Source of the DNA: Citrus sinensis
Taxonomy: Eukaryota > Streptophyta > Magnoliopsida > Sapindales > Rutaceae
Assembly: GCF_022201045.2 (NCBI RefSeq)
Contig: NC_068558.1
Span: forward strand, 8,275,501-8,339,500
Length of the DNA: 64,000 nucleotides
Direction of reading: 5' to 3'
Positions 1 to 13,813 of this stretch are shown in pieces. How positions within the stretch are numbered: position 1 is the first letter of the stretch; every line of letters begins with the position of its first letter. The notes beneath the pieces are model-generated. The model was not told the origin of the DNA and made no database searches. It saw nothing but the letters and a program-made list of their open reading frames with translations. The position numbers were made by a program, and so were the translations under genes.

Positions 1-167
1 TGTAGAACCTGCATTTGGGTCGCTTCTTTGGATATGGTGTATTCTGCATCTGGAAACTTGGAAGATGAATTTCTGTAAAAGAGGAAGTTAAATAGTTAAT
101 TTCGAAGCCATACATATATTATGAGAGTTTGATTTTGACCTCATTTGAATTCATCATCACTCAAATC

Positions 168-316
168 CGGGTAGAGAAAACCCAGGAAAAAACCCGTGCC
201 CGGCCCGTATAGAAAAATTCCGGGCACGGTGCGGGTCTGGGTAGCTAAGTTTGACATCCGGGTCGGTCCCGGGCAGCCCCAAACCCGGGCCCGACCCGGA
301 CTTTTGCCATCTCTAA
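168..316 (-). mobile_element. GC-rich hAT-like transposon end (remnant)
   Basis: This short block is strikingly GC-rich in an AT-rich background. Read on the minus strand it opens with TAGAGATGGCAA and continues with repeated CCGGGT/GGGCCCG words. Plant Ac/Ds-like hAT elements often begin with TAGRGATGGCAA followed by such GGGTCGGG repeats. No partner terminus or 8-bp target-site duplication was found, so this is probably a single end or a deleted copy. The class assignment is inference from these words. The small ORFs across it are composition artefacts. Confidence 0.35.
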
Positions 317-513
317 TCTCCCCTCCACTGCTGACTCGTGCCCTCTCCAATGCAGTCATGCAGATATGCTGCGTGGCTCCGGTCTCTCATTGAGGGCCAA
401 TAGAAATGATTTGGCCGAATGGGCAAAATGGGAAAAGAACTCAACATTACTATGCAAATTAAAATAGGAAAAAGACGTCACCCAGCGTCCGAGAGTCGCC
501 TGTCAGTCACATC

Positions 514-518
514 AAAAA
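514..518 (-). terminator. Pol III terminator (T5) of the tRNA-Thr gene
   Basis: A run of five T on the minus strand lies about 9 nt past the tRNA 3' end, the usual RNA polymerase III stop signal. Confidence 0.6.
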
Positions 519-526
519 GCCGATGA

Positions 527-598
527 AGCCCCCGGCGAGGATCGAACTCGCGACCTTTCGCTTACGAAGCGAACGCACTACCACTATGCTACGGAGGC
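527..598 (-). tRNA. tRNA-Thr (anticodon CGU)
   Basis: The minus strand folds into a complete cloverleaf. The acceptor stem GCCTCCG pairs with CGGGGGC, with one T-G pair. The D arm is GCAT/GTGC. The anticodon stem TTCGC/GCGAA closes a 7-nt loop TTCGTAA, giving anticodon CGT, which reads Thr ACG codons. The T arm is GCGAG/CTCGC with loop TTCGATC. The discriminator base is T at 527. There is no intron and no encoded CCA, as expected for a plant nuclear tRNA. The internal A and B boxes serve as its promoter, and a T5 terminator follows. Confidence 0.94.
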
Positions 599-2386
599 GC
601 CAGCTCATTAGTCAAATCCTGGTAAAGATAAAAAGCGTTTTACGAGATTTAAATCACTGCAAAACTTGACCCATTGGTCCTGGTGTTTATAAGGAAAATC
701 ATTTCAATCCCTTGGGAATGGGCCAAGACTAGGAAATTGGAAATGGGCCGGTCCAAGGACAGGGGCAAAGAATTTTGTGCCTAAATATTGGATCAGGCCC
801 GTACTTATACAATTTCTAGTTTGCGGCCTTTTGGGGTTTTTATTTTTTATTTTTTATTTTTTGGGGCCGGGCCGCGCCGCGCCGGGGGGTTGGGTTGTGG
901 TTGCTGCCTGATTTTGGATTGCCAAAGGTAATCGACATGCCACAGTCAAGTCAAGTCAGTGTCTAATGCCTAGCCTTTTGAGTTCTTCAGTCACGAGTGT
1001 TGTATATGAAATAGATTGAAGAGGGAGAGAAAAAAAAAAAAAAAAAACTTGTGTAAATAAAATTAATAGAAGAGAGAGAGAAAAGTAAAAGTAGGATTAA
1101 CAATATTTGTATTTGTTCTTAAATGTAATTATAATACAATTAAATTTTTTGAGATTAATAAAACGGTGCCAATAGTCAACTCTTTTCTTTTCTTTTTTGT
1201 TTTTTAAGGATAGGGGCTAGGCAAATTGGCCTAAGAGATACTTTAGCCCTACCTCCCTCATAATTAGGGATGATTATGGGGTTCCCATAATCCATGATCT
1301 AAATTTATTGATGAGTGGGTTTAAAACGAACTTGGAGTAGATTTGAATCTAAATGAATAGATCCAAAATGTAGAGACATATCCAACTTAGAATTCATATC
1401 AAATATCCAATTAAAAGTCTTTTAATATAACCTTTTTTAAAGTATTAAATAATTATCAATGACAATCAAATTAAACTTATACCTACCTTACCAAAATCAA
1501 GGTCGCACTTATAAAATACAACATTTATTAATTTTATATGAAATTTAAAGTTTTCTTCTTAATTTTAATTGAGATGCATTATGTATTTCAGTTGATAGCA
1601 ATGCATTTTTTTTCCTCAAATATTTTCTCTTTTATTTTTTCTTGATAGACTTTAGAGCTTAACCAAAATAAACTATGTTAATATTCTCTTACAATCTATA
1701 ACAATTTTAAAACAAGCTTTACTAAAAAATTAAAATTGATAAATTCATGACATATTTGGATATGTATTTATTTATTTGTTTTCTGGGATATGGATATGAA
1801 GCAAAAATACAGACCCAGAATGGATTTAGAGCAAATACTGTATCTCAGTCTTTTTCACGGATCTAAATAGGGGACAGGATAGATCCAACCCATAATTCCC
1901 GCCGCTGCCATCCATACCAATGATTCATTTGCTTGAAAATCAGTCGGGTTTGCTTTGACTCCATCACTTGGAAGAATGTCGGATGTGATGGAAATGCTTC
2001 TAAAAGATTATTAGTTTTGTCGAAACTCTAGTGGGTCTCGCTAGCTTTGGTGTTATGTTACATCTTCTGAAAATGTTTTTGCTTTCTTTCATTGACAGTT
2101 ATTACAGGTATTATTATGTAGAGCAAGACTGTTATTATGCTACACCCATTATCCCTCTTAATCGGAATAACAGAATACTTGATGTGAAATGAACTCAAAA
2201 GCAAACTATAAAGTATTGTGTTATAATATCAGAAGGTAATTTCTTTACAATCTAGCACAGAATTGTGATTCTTAAACATGAACTATTATTATGCTTTCAA
2301 GGAAGTAAAAATATTAATCAAGAAAGGGAAAACCAAAGGTTAAAGGAGAATTGAGAAAAGAACCAAAGATTCTATTTTGCTTACAG
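599..2386. other. Intergenic, no gene seen; possible hAT-like remnant inside
   Basis: No credible ORF or RNA gene is present. A GC-rich patch lies near 861-889 and a poly-A run near 1030. Positions 1265-1916 begin TAGGGATGATTATGGG and end in CCCATAATT...CCATCCATA, a weak terminal inverted repeat compatible with an old hAT-type element, but no target-site duplication was found. The last few hundred bases probably include the 3' UTR of the LONGIFOLIA-type gene. Confidence 0.4.
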
Positions 2387-5300
2387 CTACTTTGCAAACA
2401 ACTGCTTCCTCCTGCCTGGCCTGGCTCTCAGATTACTAGCTTCTCCAATCACAATCTCGTCAACTAAATCCTTAAACAGCAAACGCTCGACATCCAATAC
2501 TACCACAGATATCTCATTGTTGAAGTCTGTCCAACCACCTGATCGATGTGTCACATCTTCCCACAATATACTCTTCAGATTATCATCCTCATCATCTAGG
2601 CTGCATTCTGATTTCTTGGCTTGAAGCTGTTCTACTTCGGAGCATAATTCTTTCAGAAGCTTTTGTGCACTCAGGGTCTTTGAAGCTAGTTTATTGGTCT
2701 TTAACCATGGCTCTTGAGAGGCCCCTAACGAAGCTAACTTTCCAACTAGGATCTCATTGACAGCGTCGAATATGAGTTTCCGGTGAATTTTCACGGGGTT
2801 TGTCTTTGGATGGGATACTTTTACAGGGGTGCTTTCTTCTCTTGAATGCAATGCATTTGCATTGGTCTGTTCCAAAACAAAGAATAGTTCGGGGTTGATC
2901 GGATGGCCTGATGGGTGGAGCTGAAATGTTGTCAAACTGGAGCCAAGGTCTCTGAGGAGGAGCCCAGAAGCTAACAATATCTCAGAGACGTATCTGTGGT
3001 CAGGGTTGGTGTTCTCGCAAAGAGATGCAATGTAGTCTGTGCTAGCTTCATCATGACTAGAATTTAGTCGTCTAAGCTTTTGAACTAAATGATCAATGTT
3101 TTGTAATTTCTTGCGATTGATCTCCGAGGTAAGACCAGAACACATGCTGTTAGATAAGAATTTGTCCGCTGGATTCCACTGGTCTTCACTGAAACTGTCA
3201 TTGGAATTTTGAGCAATATCACCTGCAGAAGGTAAAATCAAGTGAGAGTTTGAAGAATGTGGACATCTTTGTGTATTTAAGAAGTAAGAATAATTAATTC
3301 TTAATTCTTCATATTTGTTATGCTATACTTAGGTGAGCAAGGGACCAGTTTGACTCAACCTTTAACCATGAGTAAATATGATATAAATGATCCACAGAGC
3401 GTCAGTCTTATTGTAAAAGGATTATATAACCAAATCTAGGCAGATAACATGTCCATAGACAAATTTTTGGTGGAAAGAAATTACTGCTGGTATACAAGTG
3501 TTTTCTTTGTCTGAAAAACTTTCTGCATGTGTCAAACAAATACATACAAATTGTTGAGATAAACAGCACAACCTTTGTTTCCCAAACTAAGAAAATTGGA
3601 AGCTAAATATGAACTTGAATTAAAAATTCAGCCTAAGAAAGCACAGGTTACATATTTCCCCTCAAGGATTCTGTCCTCTATAAAAAAAAATGGGTAGAGA
3701 AATATCTTGTAAACCCTGGCAGGTTGACCGTCTGAAAGAAAATAAAAAATGTATCCAGCAATTTTATAAGACCACAGTCTTGTGGTCATTAATCATCAGC
3801 CAATCTATCTATAGCAGTTCAGAATGAGCCATATCCAGTTGAAATACATAAAAATAACAGACATTTTACCTTTCAGGGAATCAGATATCTGCTTTACAGG
3901 AGATGGATCATCATCTCTTAATACTGAGGCATCAAAAACAGAGACAGGACTAGGATGCTCTGGGGTAATTGTAGCAAGTTCTGTCAACCCTTCATCTTCA
4001 CTTAATCGTGGAGTTGATTTCTAAAATCAAGAAAAAGAAAATAAAAATTCAGGTAAATGATCAGAATAGTTGAATGTAAAGTAAGAAATAAAACACCTAC
4101 TTTCTGCAGTGAACCAGAAACCAAGTATTTGGCCACCTTCAAGGATGGACTCTGACTGCCATTGATCTCAATGGACCGTTCACTGCTGGTGGATCCCATA
4201 TCTAACCTTGAGTCTAGAACAAGATTGCTGTCTGAGTGAACAGATGCATCATCCCCATGCAGACTTGAAGTTCTTGATTCATTACTTATCTGACTCAATT
4301 GATCATCACTTGGCTGAGAGTTGTAATATTTGAGTTTAAGTTTACCACTTGGTGAACCTGAATCTGTCAGATGCCTGTTCGATTGCCTTCCGGGTTTATT
4401 CAAATCAGATGCAGGTCTGGGTTTATTCAAATCAGATGGAGGGGTAGGTGGACGAGATCTCTTGTCCAGCTCAAGTTTCCTCTGCTGCAATCTAGGACTT
4501 ACGGAACCGGAGCTCTTTGATGAATTTGTTTTGTTCTCTTTTGGCAAGTGTAGAGACTTTGTGGAAGACTGTCTGGATCTAATATACCTAGCACTGGTTT
4601 TCTTATCAGAGGTGCTAACAGCAGAGTCAGTGCGACTGCTTCTGGGAGACAGATCTTTAGCTGCCCGGCTACTTACTGAATCTGAACCCTTTTTACTGTC
4701 TTCAAATCCCTTGCCCTGGGGCTTATTGAGACCAGAAATGCTGTCCGTTGGAATTACTGATGAAGCAGGAATATTAGATTTCTGAACGAGTTTAGCTGGT
4801 TTCATGATCACTATTGGGGATTCAAATGTCCTTAATGAATCAGAACCACTGGTTGTGGAAGCAATGACATGATTGGTCTGCAGATTTCGGTGGCTTCCAG
4901 ATTTCAAATTAGGACTGGAAGATTTAGGTTCAGAGACATTCCGAGTTCCAAATTTAGAAGCTTTTTCCTCTTTACTGCTCTCTATGAGCCCCTTCGTTTG
5001 CATAGCTTCCAGTATCTGTTTAAGAGCTCTAAGATCCTTTCCAGATCGTTTAAACTCAAGATCATTCAACCGCTTCTCAATCTCAGAATAAACAGAAGGA
5101 AAGGAATTTTGTGCCCTTGCTGGAACCTTTATGGGCCCGAAAGCTGTTTTCTGAGAGCCACGACTTGCATCCACCTGCTTCCATGGTGCTGGTTCAATTG
5201 GAAACTTTGAACTTGGAATTGGTTTCATGATCAAATCAGGATTTTTCCATCGTGGTGAGGCCGGATCTTTCAGTGAGCTTCTTGGTGATTTGGAAACTTG

Positions 5301-7518
5301 AATTTGTTTGTTTAGATCATTTAATTTTAAGGATCTTGAGAAGGGATCTTTCTCTTCAACTGGACTAGTCTTAATCAAACCCAACTGGCTATCACCAGCT
5401 GAGGAAGATTCCGGCAGAGCATCCAAGCCCATCAACTTTGCCACAACACCTGGGGGCCGTTTCTGAGTTCCCAAAGATTGCGGCAGATTAAGGACTTTGT
5501 TTGAGCTTCCATTGTCCTGAGAATTTCTTAAAAGGTAATTTGGTTTTGAATCAGAGTTGGAACCCCGCATTGAAAATTCTCTACTGTCCAGTGAAAGTCT
5601 TGGCATCTCTTTTGGCTTTGGTGTGGATTTGATGGTGTCTCGTGATTCGAAAGATAATCGATTTCTCTCTTTCTCATCATAAGAAAACCGAGGAGCGTCC
5701 CTTGAAATAGAATGCCAAGATCCATCTTTTGCTTCATTCTGCAGTATTGAATATTCTCTAGCTTCATTATAAAACCAAGGTGGTTCTGGAAGTTTAGCAA
5801 GTACTCTAAGGGACTCCTTAATGTCAGCAGGCACATTTTGCTTACCTCTGATCCCAACACCATAAGGTCCATCCACTGATTTTGATAGTTGTACTGGCCG
5901 TGGAGAGTCTTTGTGCTTCAAAGATCGGACTGCTGGTTCATCATTGGTTGTAGTTTTGACTGACATCCCTCTAGCTTCTCTATACATAGAGTCCTTAACT
6001 ACATCACGCAGATCAAGGGAGTGCCGCCCCATATGTGGCGAGGTATTTCCTTGACTCATAACTGGGTCCCTTGAGGGAGTTCCAGGAAAAATTATTCGGT
6101 CACATGAAGAGGCTTCTTGATGGGCTGTTTTGCCAAAGTCCATGGAGGATAAGGAAGATGAACAAGAGGACGAGAAAGAGGCTCTTGATGACTCTGTGGA
6201 AAGTCTTTGTTTCTCATTTACACTTCGGTTCAAATTTATTCCCTGCAATAAAATGATTTTAAGCTTAGAGTTACCAATAAAATACGTATGTATATTGAAC
6301 CTATGTACTCATTGAGAAAAGTAAAAGCTCAATAATGATCTTGGGGAAAAAAACTCCTAGGAAATGGAATTGGAAAAATTCTATCTTGAGTACATGTAGA
6401 CTGTCAAAGGCCAGGTATCAGGATAGAGTCTTGAAAAATAATTTTGACAACAATTTACAGAGAAAAATTAGTGACAATGGTTAAGTCAATGTAACTGCTC
6501 CATGCAAGGCAATTCAGAATAAAATGTTTCAAGTGGCAAGGAAAAAGAGTTGACTAATCCCCAATTACACTTAAATTAAAAAAGGTTCCAAAGTTCTTTT
6601 GGGTAAAAGGGTAAAGAAATAGACAAAATCATAGAGAAGAAATGACCTACATTTGCTGTCTGTCGATGATTTACATTATTGAACTCCCTTTCCAAACCGC
6701 CATTCTGGAAATGGGAAGTACCTAAAAAAGCACAATAGAATTACATGTTGAATTATTCAGCAGTGTCAATGAATTTCCAATGTCTGAGAACTCATTACAA
6801 CATTCAAAAACATTGAAGATGCTTAGGCTCTTATCAACTCTATAATATCTCGAATAGAATGCAGCTGAAAGATCTGATACAAGGGATAGAAGAGAAACAT
6901 GCACAAAACACTAAACCAGGCTTGCAATCATAAACAATTACTTCAAACTGATCGGTTAATACATAAAAGCTTCAAACTGATCTGTTAATACATAAAAGTA
7001 AAAGAACTTAAATTCTGATCATCACCAAGAGATAAAACATTGTTGGAATTCCAAAACTTTCTTTGAAACTAGATTTGAGAGAATTCTATCTGCACGATAA
7101 TTTAGGACAAGCAAACGATGCTACCAAGAATGTTAGCACATCATGCGCGTATCACACAGGCATAAATACACCAAATATAAGATTAGCAGAATTCGTGAAA
7201 ATAATATCCTGCAAAGGCAGAAAGAGATGAGGCCAATGTTCGCCATGAATTTAAACAGAAGAAAGAAAACACTTTATTGATTTCAACACAAGTTGCATAT
7301 GAATTTATCACAGCCAAGCATTATCAGAGTCAATAGATTCATCTGATTAACTTATACATAAATATTAGATTACCAGGAGGAAGCCTTTTGTGGGTCAGGC
7401 GCCTTCCAGTCAAGACATGATGACGATCAAAGAGTTGGAAAATTCCGTTCATGCATCCTATTTGCTTCTGCAAATCTTGATTATCATCTGCCAAAGAATG
7501 TAGAAGCTTTGCTGCCAT
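2387..7518 (-). CDS. LNG3: LONGIFOLIA-type protein (TON1-recruiting-motif family)
   Basis: Five coding exons, all GT-AG and in frame: 7374-7518, 6651-6721, 4101-6242, 3870-4020 and 2387-3222, giving 1114 aa. The N-terminus (MAAKLLHSLADDNQDLQKQI, then GIFQLFDRHH) is the typical LONGIFOLIA start. A VAKLMGLDALP motif, diagnostic of TRM proteins, lies in exon 3, followed by a long Ser/Lys/Pro-rich disordered region. The C-terminus carries the DUF4378-type block (KLIFDAVNEIL, then ERLLFKDLVDEIV) and ends RRKQLFAK, the TON1-binding region. Known role: TRM proteins bind microtubules, recruit the TON1/PP2A complex and, for LONGIFOLIA members, promote longitudinal polar cell elongation. Length is near or slightly above the family norm. 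The symbol is tentative: gene context (kelch, rhomboid and mTERF genes on the same segment) favours the LNG3/LNG4 (TRM3/TRM4) pair over LNG1/2. No breaks seen. Confidence 0.93.
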
Positions 7519-8460
7519 CTCCCCTAACTATTATCAACTAAACACCCACTTCCTAATTCCTATAGCTATATCATCCTTCCTCCAAAGAATAAAATTACAA
7601 CATTCCAGCTTTAGTCTCCATTAATTTGAATCAATTACTCTTCAACAATGTCTTAACCAGTTTTTGGTAAAGCATAACCGATGAGATGTCTCAGCAATTC
7701 TTCACTCACCCAATTGAGGAATCCAAATTTCAGATACTTGGAATCCTTATTTCACTCTAAAACCAAAATCCAAACTCAGGAACAAGAACTTCTGAACCCC
7801 TTTAGACCTTCACCTCGTGTCTTTAATAATGAGAAAAAACCAAGGCACAAAATAAGCTTTTAACAAGCAATGAAATGTAGGAGAAAACTGCACTTTCCAC
7901 ATTCATATAATTCCACACTATGCATTTCCATAAAAGGAAAAAATTTTCGTTTTGCAAATTTACAAGTCACCAAAATTCTCTCCTAAATCCAGCTAATCAC
8001 AGCTCAAAAAGTACAGAATTTTAGGCTCCTATCACTACCCAACAGATAAAAAACTGCCCCCTTTCAATCAAAACCACTATCCTAAAAATTTGCTACCAAA
8101 GTTTTCCGTAAATTCTGCTAAATCTCAAACTTCTGCAGCAATCAAAGACAAATTATCCCCAGAAACCCCAAAAGACACTTTAACCAACGTATATATGATT
8201 AAAAAAGAAGAAGAAAAAAATACCTTAATGAGTTTTAGAGGACAAAGCAGACAATGCCTTGTGTAAGAACCTTAATAGAGCCAAAAGAACAGGAGGAGGG
8301 CCCAATACCCAATACCCATTTTTCAAAAATGCTTGCAGAATAGTCATTGTTATGAGTTTATTATTATCAACAACATCACCTCACTCAAAAAAACCGTTGC
8401 CTATAACTTTGAAAAAAGAATTAAAAAAAAAAAAAGAATGCATTAGACAGTAGAAGAAAT
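7519..8460 (-). other. Probable 5' UTR exon and intron of the LONGIFOLIA-type gene
   Basis: On the minus strand CATTAAG|GTATTT near 8223-8224 is a good splice donor, and an AG lies directly before the start ATG at 7518. This suggests a leader exon upstream of 8224 and a 5' UTR intron of about 0.7 kb. No coding potential is seen. This is inference from splice-site words only. Confidence 0.4.
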
Positions 8461-11400
8461 CTGTGTTTGCAGATCCAAGAAAGAGGTAGATATGTCTGAA
8501 ACTGAAAGCCTATAGGAACATATGGTAAGAGAGCCAAATGAGATGGGAAGGTTTGTTATATTATACCACCAATTTGTCTTTAAAAAAACAATCTTATGAA
8601 AGTTCTTTAAAAAAAAAAATACTGTCAAAAGAGTTGGCACCAAGAAAAGGAAAATGAAAAAACACAATTTCTTTATTTTTTAAAAAATTTATGCTTGTAA
8701 GTTTCTGGGGGTCAGGTGTGATGTAGGCTTCAATTTGACACACATCCATGTGGGATGCGTATGTGGGTGGGTCTATGTTTGTCTGGAAGGACATGTGAAT
8801 TTGTCAGTGTGTTGATGGATTTATTATGTATTGGAAAGTTATAACACTATTTTTATTGTTTTTGTTTATACTACTACCTGCAAAATCCAAGTCCCCTTCT
8901 TATGTCACCCGCAATTTTCATTCCCCAAATCGCCCTCACCTTTATCCTTAAATCTAAAATTAAACATCATGTATTCTTCGATTCAGGCTTTTGAAACATA
9001 ATACTACAGTAGTAATGTTAGGTATTATAATATCTAAGTATTAATTTGAGTTCCGACTAATATGGTATTTATTTATTAAATAGTGATTAAATAATTTTAC
9101 TTGCTATAAAATTCATCTTCTATTAGACGAATCACAGTCATATATATTATTGAAACTCAAAATATCGAGATCCGTAACATAATTGATAGTACATATACTC
9201 CATATCTGCGTCTCTTATTTCTCTTTCTTGCTAAAAACTCTAAATTTTACAACAACAACAAAAAAAAGAAAGAAAATTATGAGTCAATGATGAAAATATG
9301 ATGATTGTAATAAGAAATTTTTAAATTGACACAAAGAGTAGAGGGGAGACATGTACCCAACGACCACTATCTTTTACAATTTATCCTTCTAAATTTCACA
9401 TCAAATACAAGAGTTGTTAATTTGTTACATATTCATTCGATATCACGATATTATTCTCATTGTTCATATCTATGTTTTTGTATAATTCCAAAATATGATG
9501 TATTAATATCATAAGAAATTTGCTAAGGGTTCCCACTAGTCAAGGGAAGTTGTGGTCGCTAAAATATATTGCATATTGAATATCAAGTTGCACAAGTGGG
9601 AGCCAATTGAACTATGGAGTAATAAAAAGGTTGCATATATAATTGGGAAACATCACATATGCTCCCTTTGTAGTATGCTTTGACTACTTCTTTCATTTGA
9701 TATTCTTTTGTGTGTACGATCATTCTGCATATGCCAGGCAAGAGCTAATCCTTGAATTAGAGTACCCCCAAAAAAAAAAAAAAACTACTGGCCAGAGTAG
9801 TCATTAGAGGCCCCAATTAGTGATAATTAAGTAATCATTCCAGAATATACTAATTGTATTCGAAATGCATTTATTTTTAAAAAAGAAAAAGAAAGAAAAA
9901 CTCAAATACATTGATTGGGAAATTATTGTGAATCCTAATTTGGTGACAACAAGTGGCTGTCATAAAATAATGTGAAATGATTTATTTGCTTTAGTTTTTT
10001 GTTCTATATAATTTATTACTTTGTATGAAGTAGTTGAAGGACAATTACATGAATGACAATAAAAACACAACACCAAACGTGGAGGGCATTACGCACGAAA
10101 TCGACTGGTACTGAGCCATTTTCATATATTATGATTGACAATTCAAGAATCGTTGATTCAAAGAGTGATGAAAAAGATTTTAATGATTTTTCAGATAAGG
10201 GTGTTGTGGTAAAGTAAGAAGAAACTCATCGTATTAAGTTCCCCATATTTCCCAAACAAAGTGGCTGCTGTACTTGCAATATGTGCGTTGTATTTTCGAG
10301 GGTACCAATGAAAAAAAATAGTAAAAATAGAAAGCAATCACAATTCGGCAACTGGGAATTCTGTGTCAGATTCCTTAACCAAAGGGCTGCCCACTGCCCA
10401 CTGCCCACCACTCTGCTGCCTTGTCCAACTCCGACTATAAATGCACTGTGCTAATTTAGTGCATCATATTGTTCATCATATGGTGAATCTAAAAAATCCA
10501 CAGCTTTGGCGATTATTAGTTTACAATAACTTATGATTATGTTTCATGTCCAATTACTCGTTGTATGGTAGAGTAAAGCCGCTCACTTGACCACTTCTGT
10601 ACATGTATATGTATGTGTATATAGATTACTAACAAGTATAGATTGTTATAAATAATCTTATAATACTCTTTAAGTATTTTGAATTGATAATACTTCGGCG
10701 AGATATTACATTTTGGGTCCGGTTATGTTGGAAATATTTTAAGGTAGAGTGCGCCTTCATAATCATCCGATCAAAGTTATAATATATTTTTTTTATTATC
10801 AATCAATTTGCGTGTAACTGCCATGTATGATTGTGATTTGTGCTCAACCTTGGAGCAACTCCAAGGTAGATATTGTCTTTTTATGTGTGTGAATAAGTGA
10901 AATGGATGTCATTTTAACATGATTGAGGAGTAAATTTTGTAAAATTTTTATTTTACATGAAAATGATTACATATGCGGTCTTATGCACTTGATATGACTG
11001 AACAAACATACTTTAGTGAGCTTATTAGGTATATAAATTTGATAACCCTCTGGCTTTTGTAGTCGTAGATTTTGTTATTGTATATAAAAAGGAAATTATC
11101 AAACATAATTTCATTATAAATAATGAGAGATAATTTTTATAGATCAAATGGTCAGAAGGTCAACGAAATTTGGCAATCTGAAGGAACCTGAGTGTGCAGT
11201 TTATAAAATATGATATTTATGAGGTACCATATTCACAATCATATAATTTATATATTTTCTTAAAGTAATGCATACAAAAAAAATTATTGATTTATATGCA
11301 AAGTTGTTTTTATATTTCACATATCAAACTCAGATTGGCCTTATTTATCGGATTGAATGCCTATATGTATGTCTCGCATGAAAAGAAAGACTGAAGCAAT

Positions 11401-11513
11401 AATTTTTTTAAATTGTTCAGAAAAATTGCTTATCAAAGGATGCCGAAACCTTTGTAGTTTCTCAAAAAGCTCTATTTGTAGTTTGTCAGACAATCTTTTT
11501 GAGGATAAAATTT
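8461..11513. other. Intergenic desert, no gene seen
   Basis: AT-rich sequence with only short, low-complexity ORFs. The first few hundred bases probably hold the LONGIFOLIA promoter. No RNA gene, domain-bearing ORF or well-bounded transposon was recognised. Confidence 0.5.
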
Positions 11514-12145
11514 GGGTAATTTTTAAAAATTTCTCCTGAGGTTTGGGCTTGTTGTAAGTAGATGGCGATAATTTGTTTATTTGTAAAAAACTCCCTACCG
11601 TCAGTTAACTTTAACATTGACCGTTAGTTGACTATGCAAAGACAATATTACCTTTAATAACAGTTTGTAGACAGAAATAATTAAAAAAAAATTAAAATTG
11701 TTGGCTATTTTACCCTCTTTAAATTATTGATATTTTCTTAAAGTTCATACAAGAAAGATAAAATTAAAAATTTGAAAAATTCTCTTTAAATTATTGATAT
11801 TTTCTTAAAGTTCCTACAAAAAAGATAAAATTAAAAACTTGAAAATGAAATAGTTATAATCTTTACCTATGATAGTGTAAATCTTTGGAATTGATAAGGA
11901 TAAAATTGTCAAAAAAATAGGGTTTGTGCTTTTCGCGCCAACAATTTTATTTTATTTTTTAGTTATTTTTGTCTACAAACTGTTATTAAGGGTAATATTG
12001 TCTTTGCACAGTCAACTAACGGTCAATGTTAAAGTTAACTGACGGTAGGAGATTTTTTATAAATAAATAAATTCTCGCCATCTACTTACAATAAATTCAA
12101 ACTTCAATAAATTCAAACTTCAAGGGAGATTTTTAAAAATTAACC
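11514..12145. mobile_element. Mutator-type MITE, family 1, copy 1
   Basis: This is a 632-bp non-coding palindromic element. It opens GGGTAATTTTTAAAAA and ends with the inverted counterpart, and its long arms (roughly 170-200 bp each) share the words CAGTTAACTTTAACATTGAC and ACAGTTTGTAGAC on opposite strands. The flanks are 10-bp direct repeats with one mismatch (GATAAAATTT at 11504-11513, AATAAAATTT at 12146-12155). Long TIRs plus 9-10 bp duplications are the signature of Mutator-like elements. The centre holds a 67-bp tandem duplication (units starting at about 11715 and 11782) that copy 2 at 47347-47959 also has. Confidence 0.85.
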
Positions 12146-12155
12146 AATAAAATTT

Positions 12156-13455
12156 TAACCAAAACTTTTTCCCTCAATTAATTTTTGGACTAATTTCTAG
12201 GAAGCCATTAGACCAATGTACATCATTCTTTTGCGTGCACATCAATCAAATCACGAACATGCATGAGATGGAAAAGTGATGATGACATATAGAAAAGACA
12301 TGAGAAAAGGAGAATGATCAATGCTACCCCCCACCCCACAAGCATAAAAGTGAAGAGATAACATGTGGTTTGCTTCAATTCCATTGGACAAGACTAACTA
12401 ACCCATCCCAACCATCATACCCCATGTTCCAAGAAATCCAGCATTACTCATCCATCTTTGATTATTGGCACATTATACCCTCACTTTTCCTGACCCCATC
12501 AAAATCATTATATGTTCCTTGACGCATCAATAACGAGTATGACAGAACTAGCTATAATCGACATGGTGGGATCAAACCCTAGAAAGTTTTTCCAATCAAT
12601 AATGCATGCTAACTCATGATTAAGATGGAGAGATATAGAGAGACATTTTAGGTTCCCAAAAGTATGTTAAGTTGAGTGAACATGAAACAAAATGAATCTT
12701 ATTTCTTGCATGTTGAAGCCAAAAGTTTGTGCCTAAATTTTCCTTTCCCAATGAAAGGATCATGTGATTCAGATCAAAGCTTGGGATATAAGAAAAGTGA
12801 TTGCTGAATTGAAAAGTTAGCTTACTTTTGATAAAAGTTACCAATTTCATGCAATGTAAATGTCAATACTCCATACTTGAACTTTCTTGTTTTTAACATG
12901 AATTGGCTTCAGTTTCCTTGATGTCTAGAAGTTATTATCTAATAATGGTATAAATTTGACCTAATGGTGGTCCTAGCTCCTAGCCAACCCATATGATACC
13001 AACCAAAATACCTTTAATGGAGATTCCATTAATGGTTCATATTATATGTAACTCATATTATAGCATCTTAGTAATTGTAAATCAAAGCCATATCAGTCAT
13101 GCTCAAGATACGAGTATTCCAAGAAAAAAATAAATTGTACTAAAGAAATCTACATAAACCGATTTAGTATTATTGAGAAATTAGTACAATATTGGCAAGG
13201 GGAGTGGGTTAATTAATTATCCTTCATGTTGGTTGTATGTGCACCAAGAGACTAATTGGGCTGGGCCCATTGCTAATTAAAAGTGCAGGGGAGTAATCTA
13301 GACGGGATAAGGGTATAAAGCCAAGTAGCCAATTTGCCAGGTCGTCAAATCTAAATGCATCGAAGGGCACATGCCAAGTTGTTGATGATTAGAAAGACAA
13401 CAACCCAATCCCTTTCATGAAAGAAGAGTACCTAAAACTTAATGATAGTTATCAA
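12156..13455. other. Intergenic, no gene seen
   Basis: AT-rich unique-looking sequence. No ORF with recognisable composition and no RNA gene were found. Confidence 0.5.

Positions 13456-13488
<33 letters not shown>
13456..13488. repeat. Compound microsatellite (TA)n(CA)n
   Basis: An uninterrupted alternating AT run passes directly into a CA run. It is a simple compound dinucleotide repeat, likely length-polymorphic. Confidence 0.9.
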
Positions 13489-13813
13489 GCTTAATTTATG
13501 TTTCCTTAATTACTAATCTTAATTAAATGGGCTTTTTCCTAAGCTGTCACTAATGGGCCCTATTGCACCAATGTCTTAATTAAAGCTGCGGGCCAAATAG
13601 ATAAAAAGAAACAAGTCTTGGGGGCCCCCATGTGCTGTAAGTTTTTAATAACTGGAAGTCATTAAATCATTATCATAACTACTCTCTAAAACAGGGTAGC
13701 CACGTGGAATCATGCTATTTAAATAAATAAACAAATATATTAAGGGGCAGAAGCACATGAGAATTGAGATCTTTCTCAAAGAAATATTAGGGTCTTTTTT
13801 TTAGCTTCTAACG

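Noticed and set aside
141-393. Overlapping Pro/Gly/Arg-rich ORFs on both strands
   Set aside because: Produced by the GC-rich CCCGGG-type repeat of an hAT-like remnant.
4330-5210. Plus-strand ORFs of 72-151 codons opposite LONGIFOLIA exon 3
   Set aside because: They are antisense shadows of a long Ser-rich exon; the minus-strand frame has family motifs and correct splice sites.
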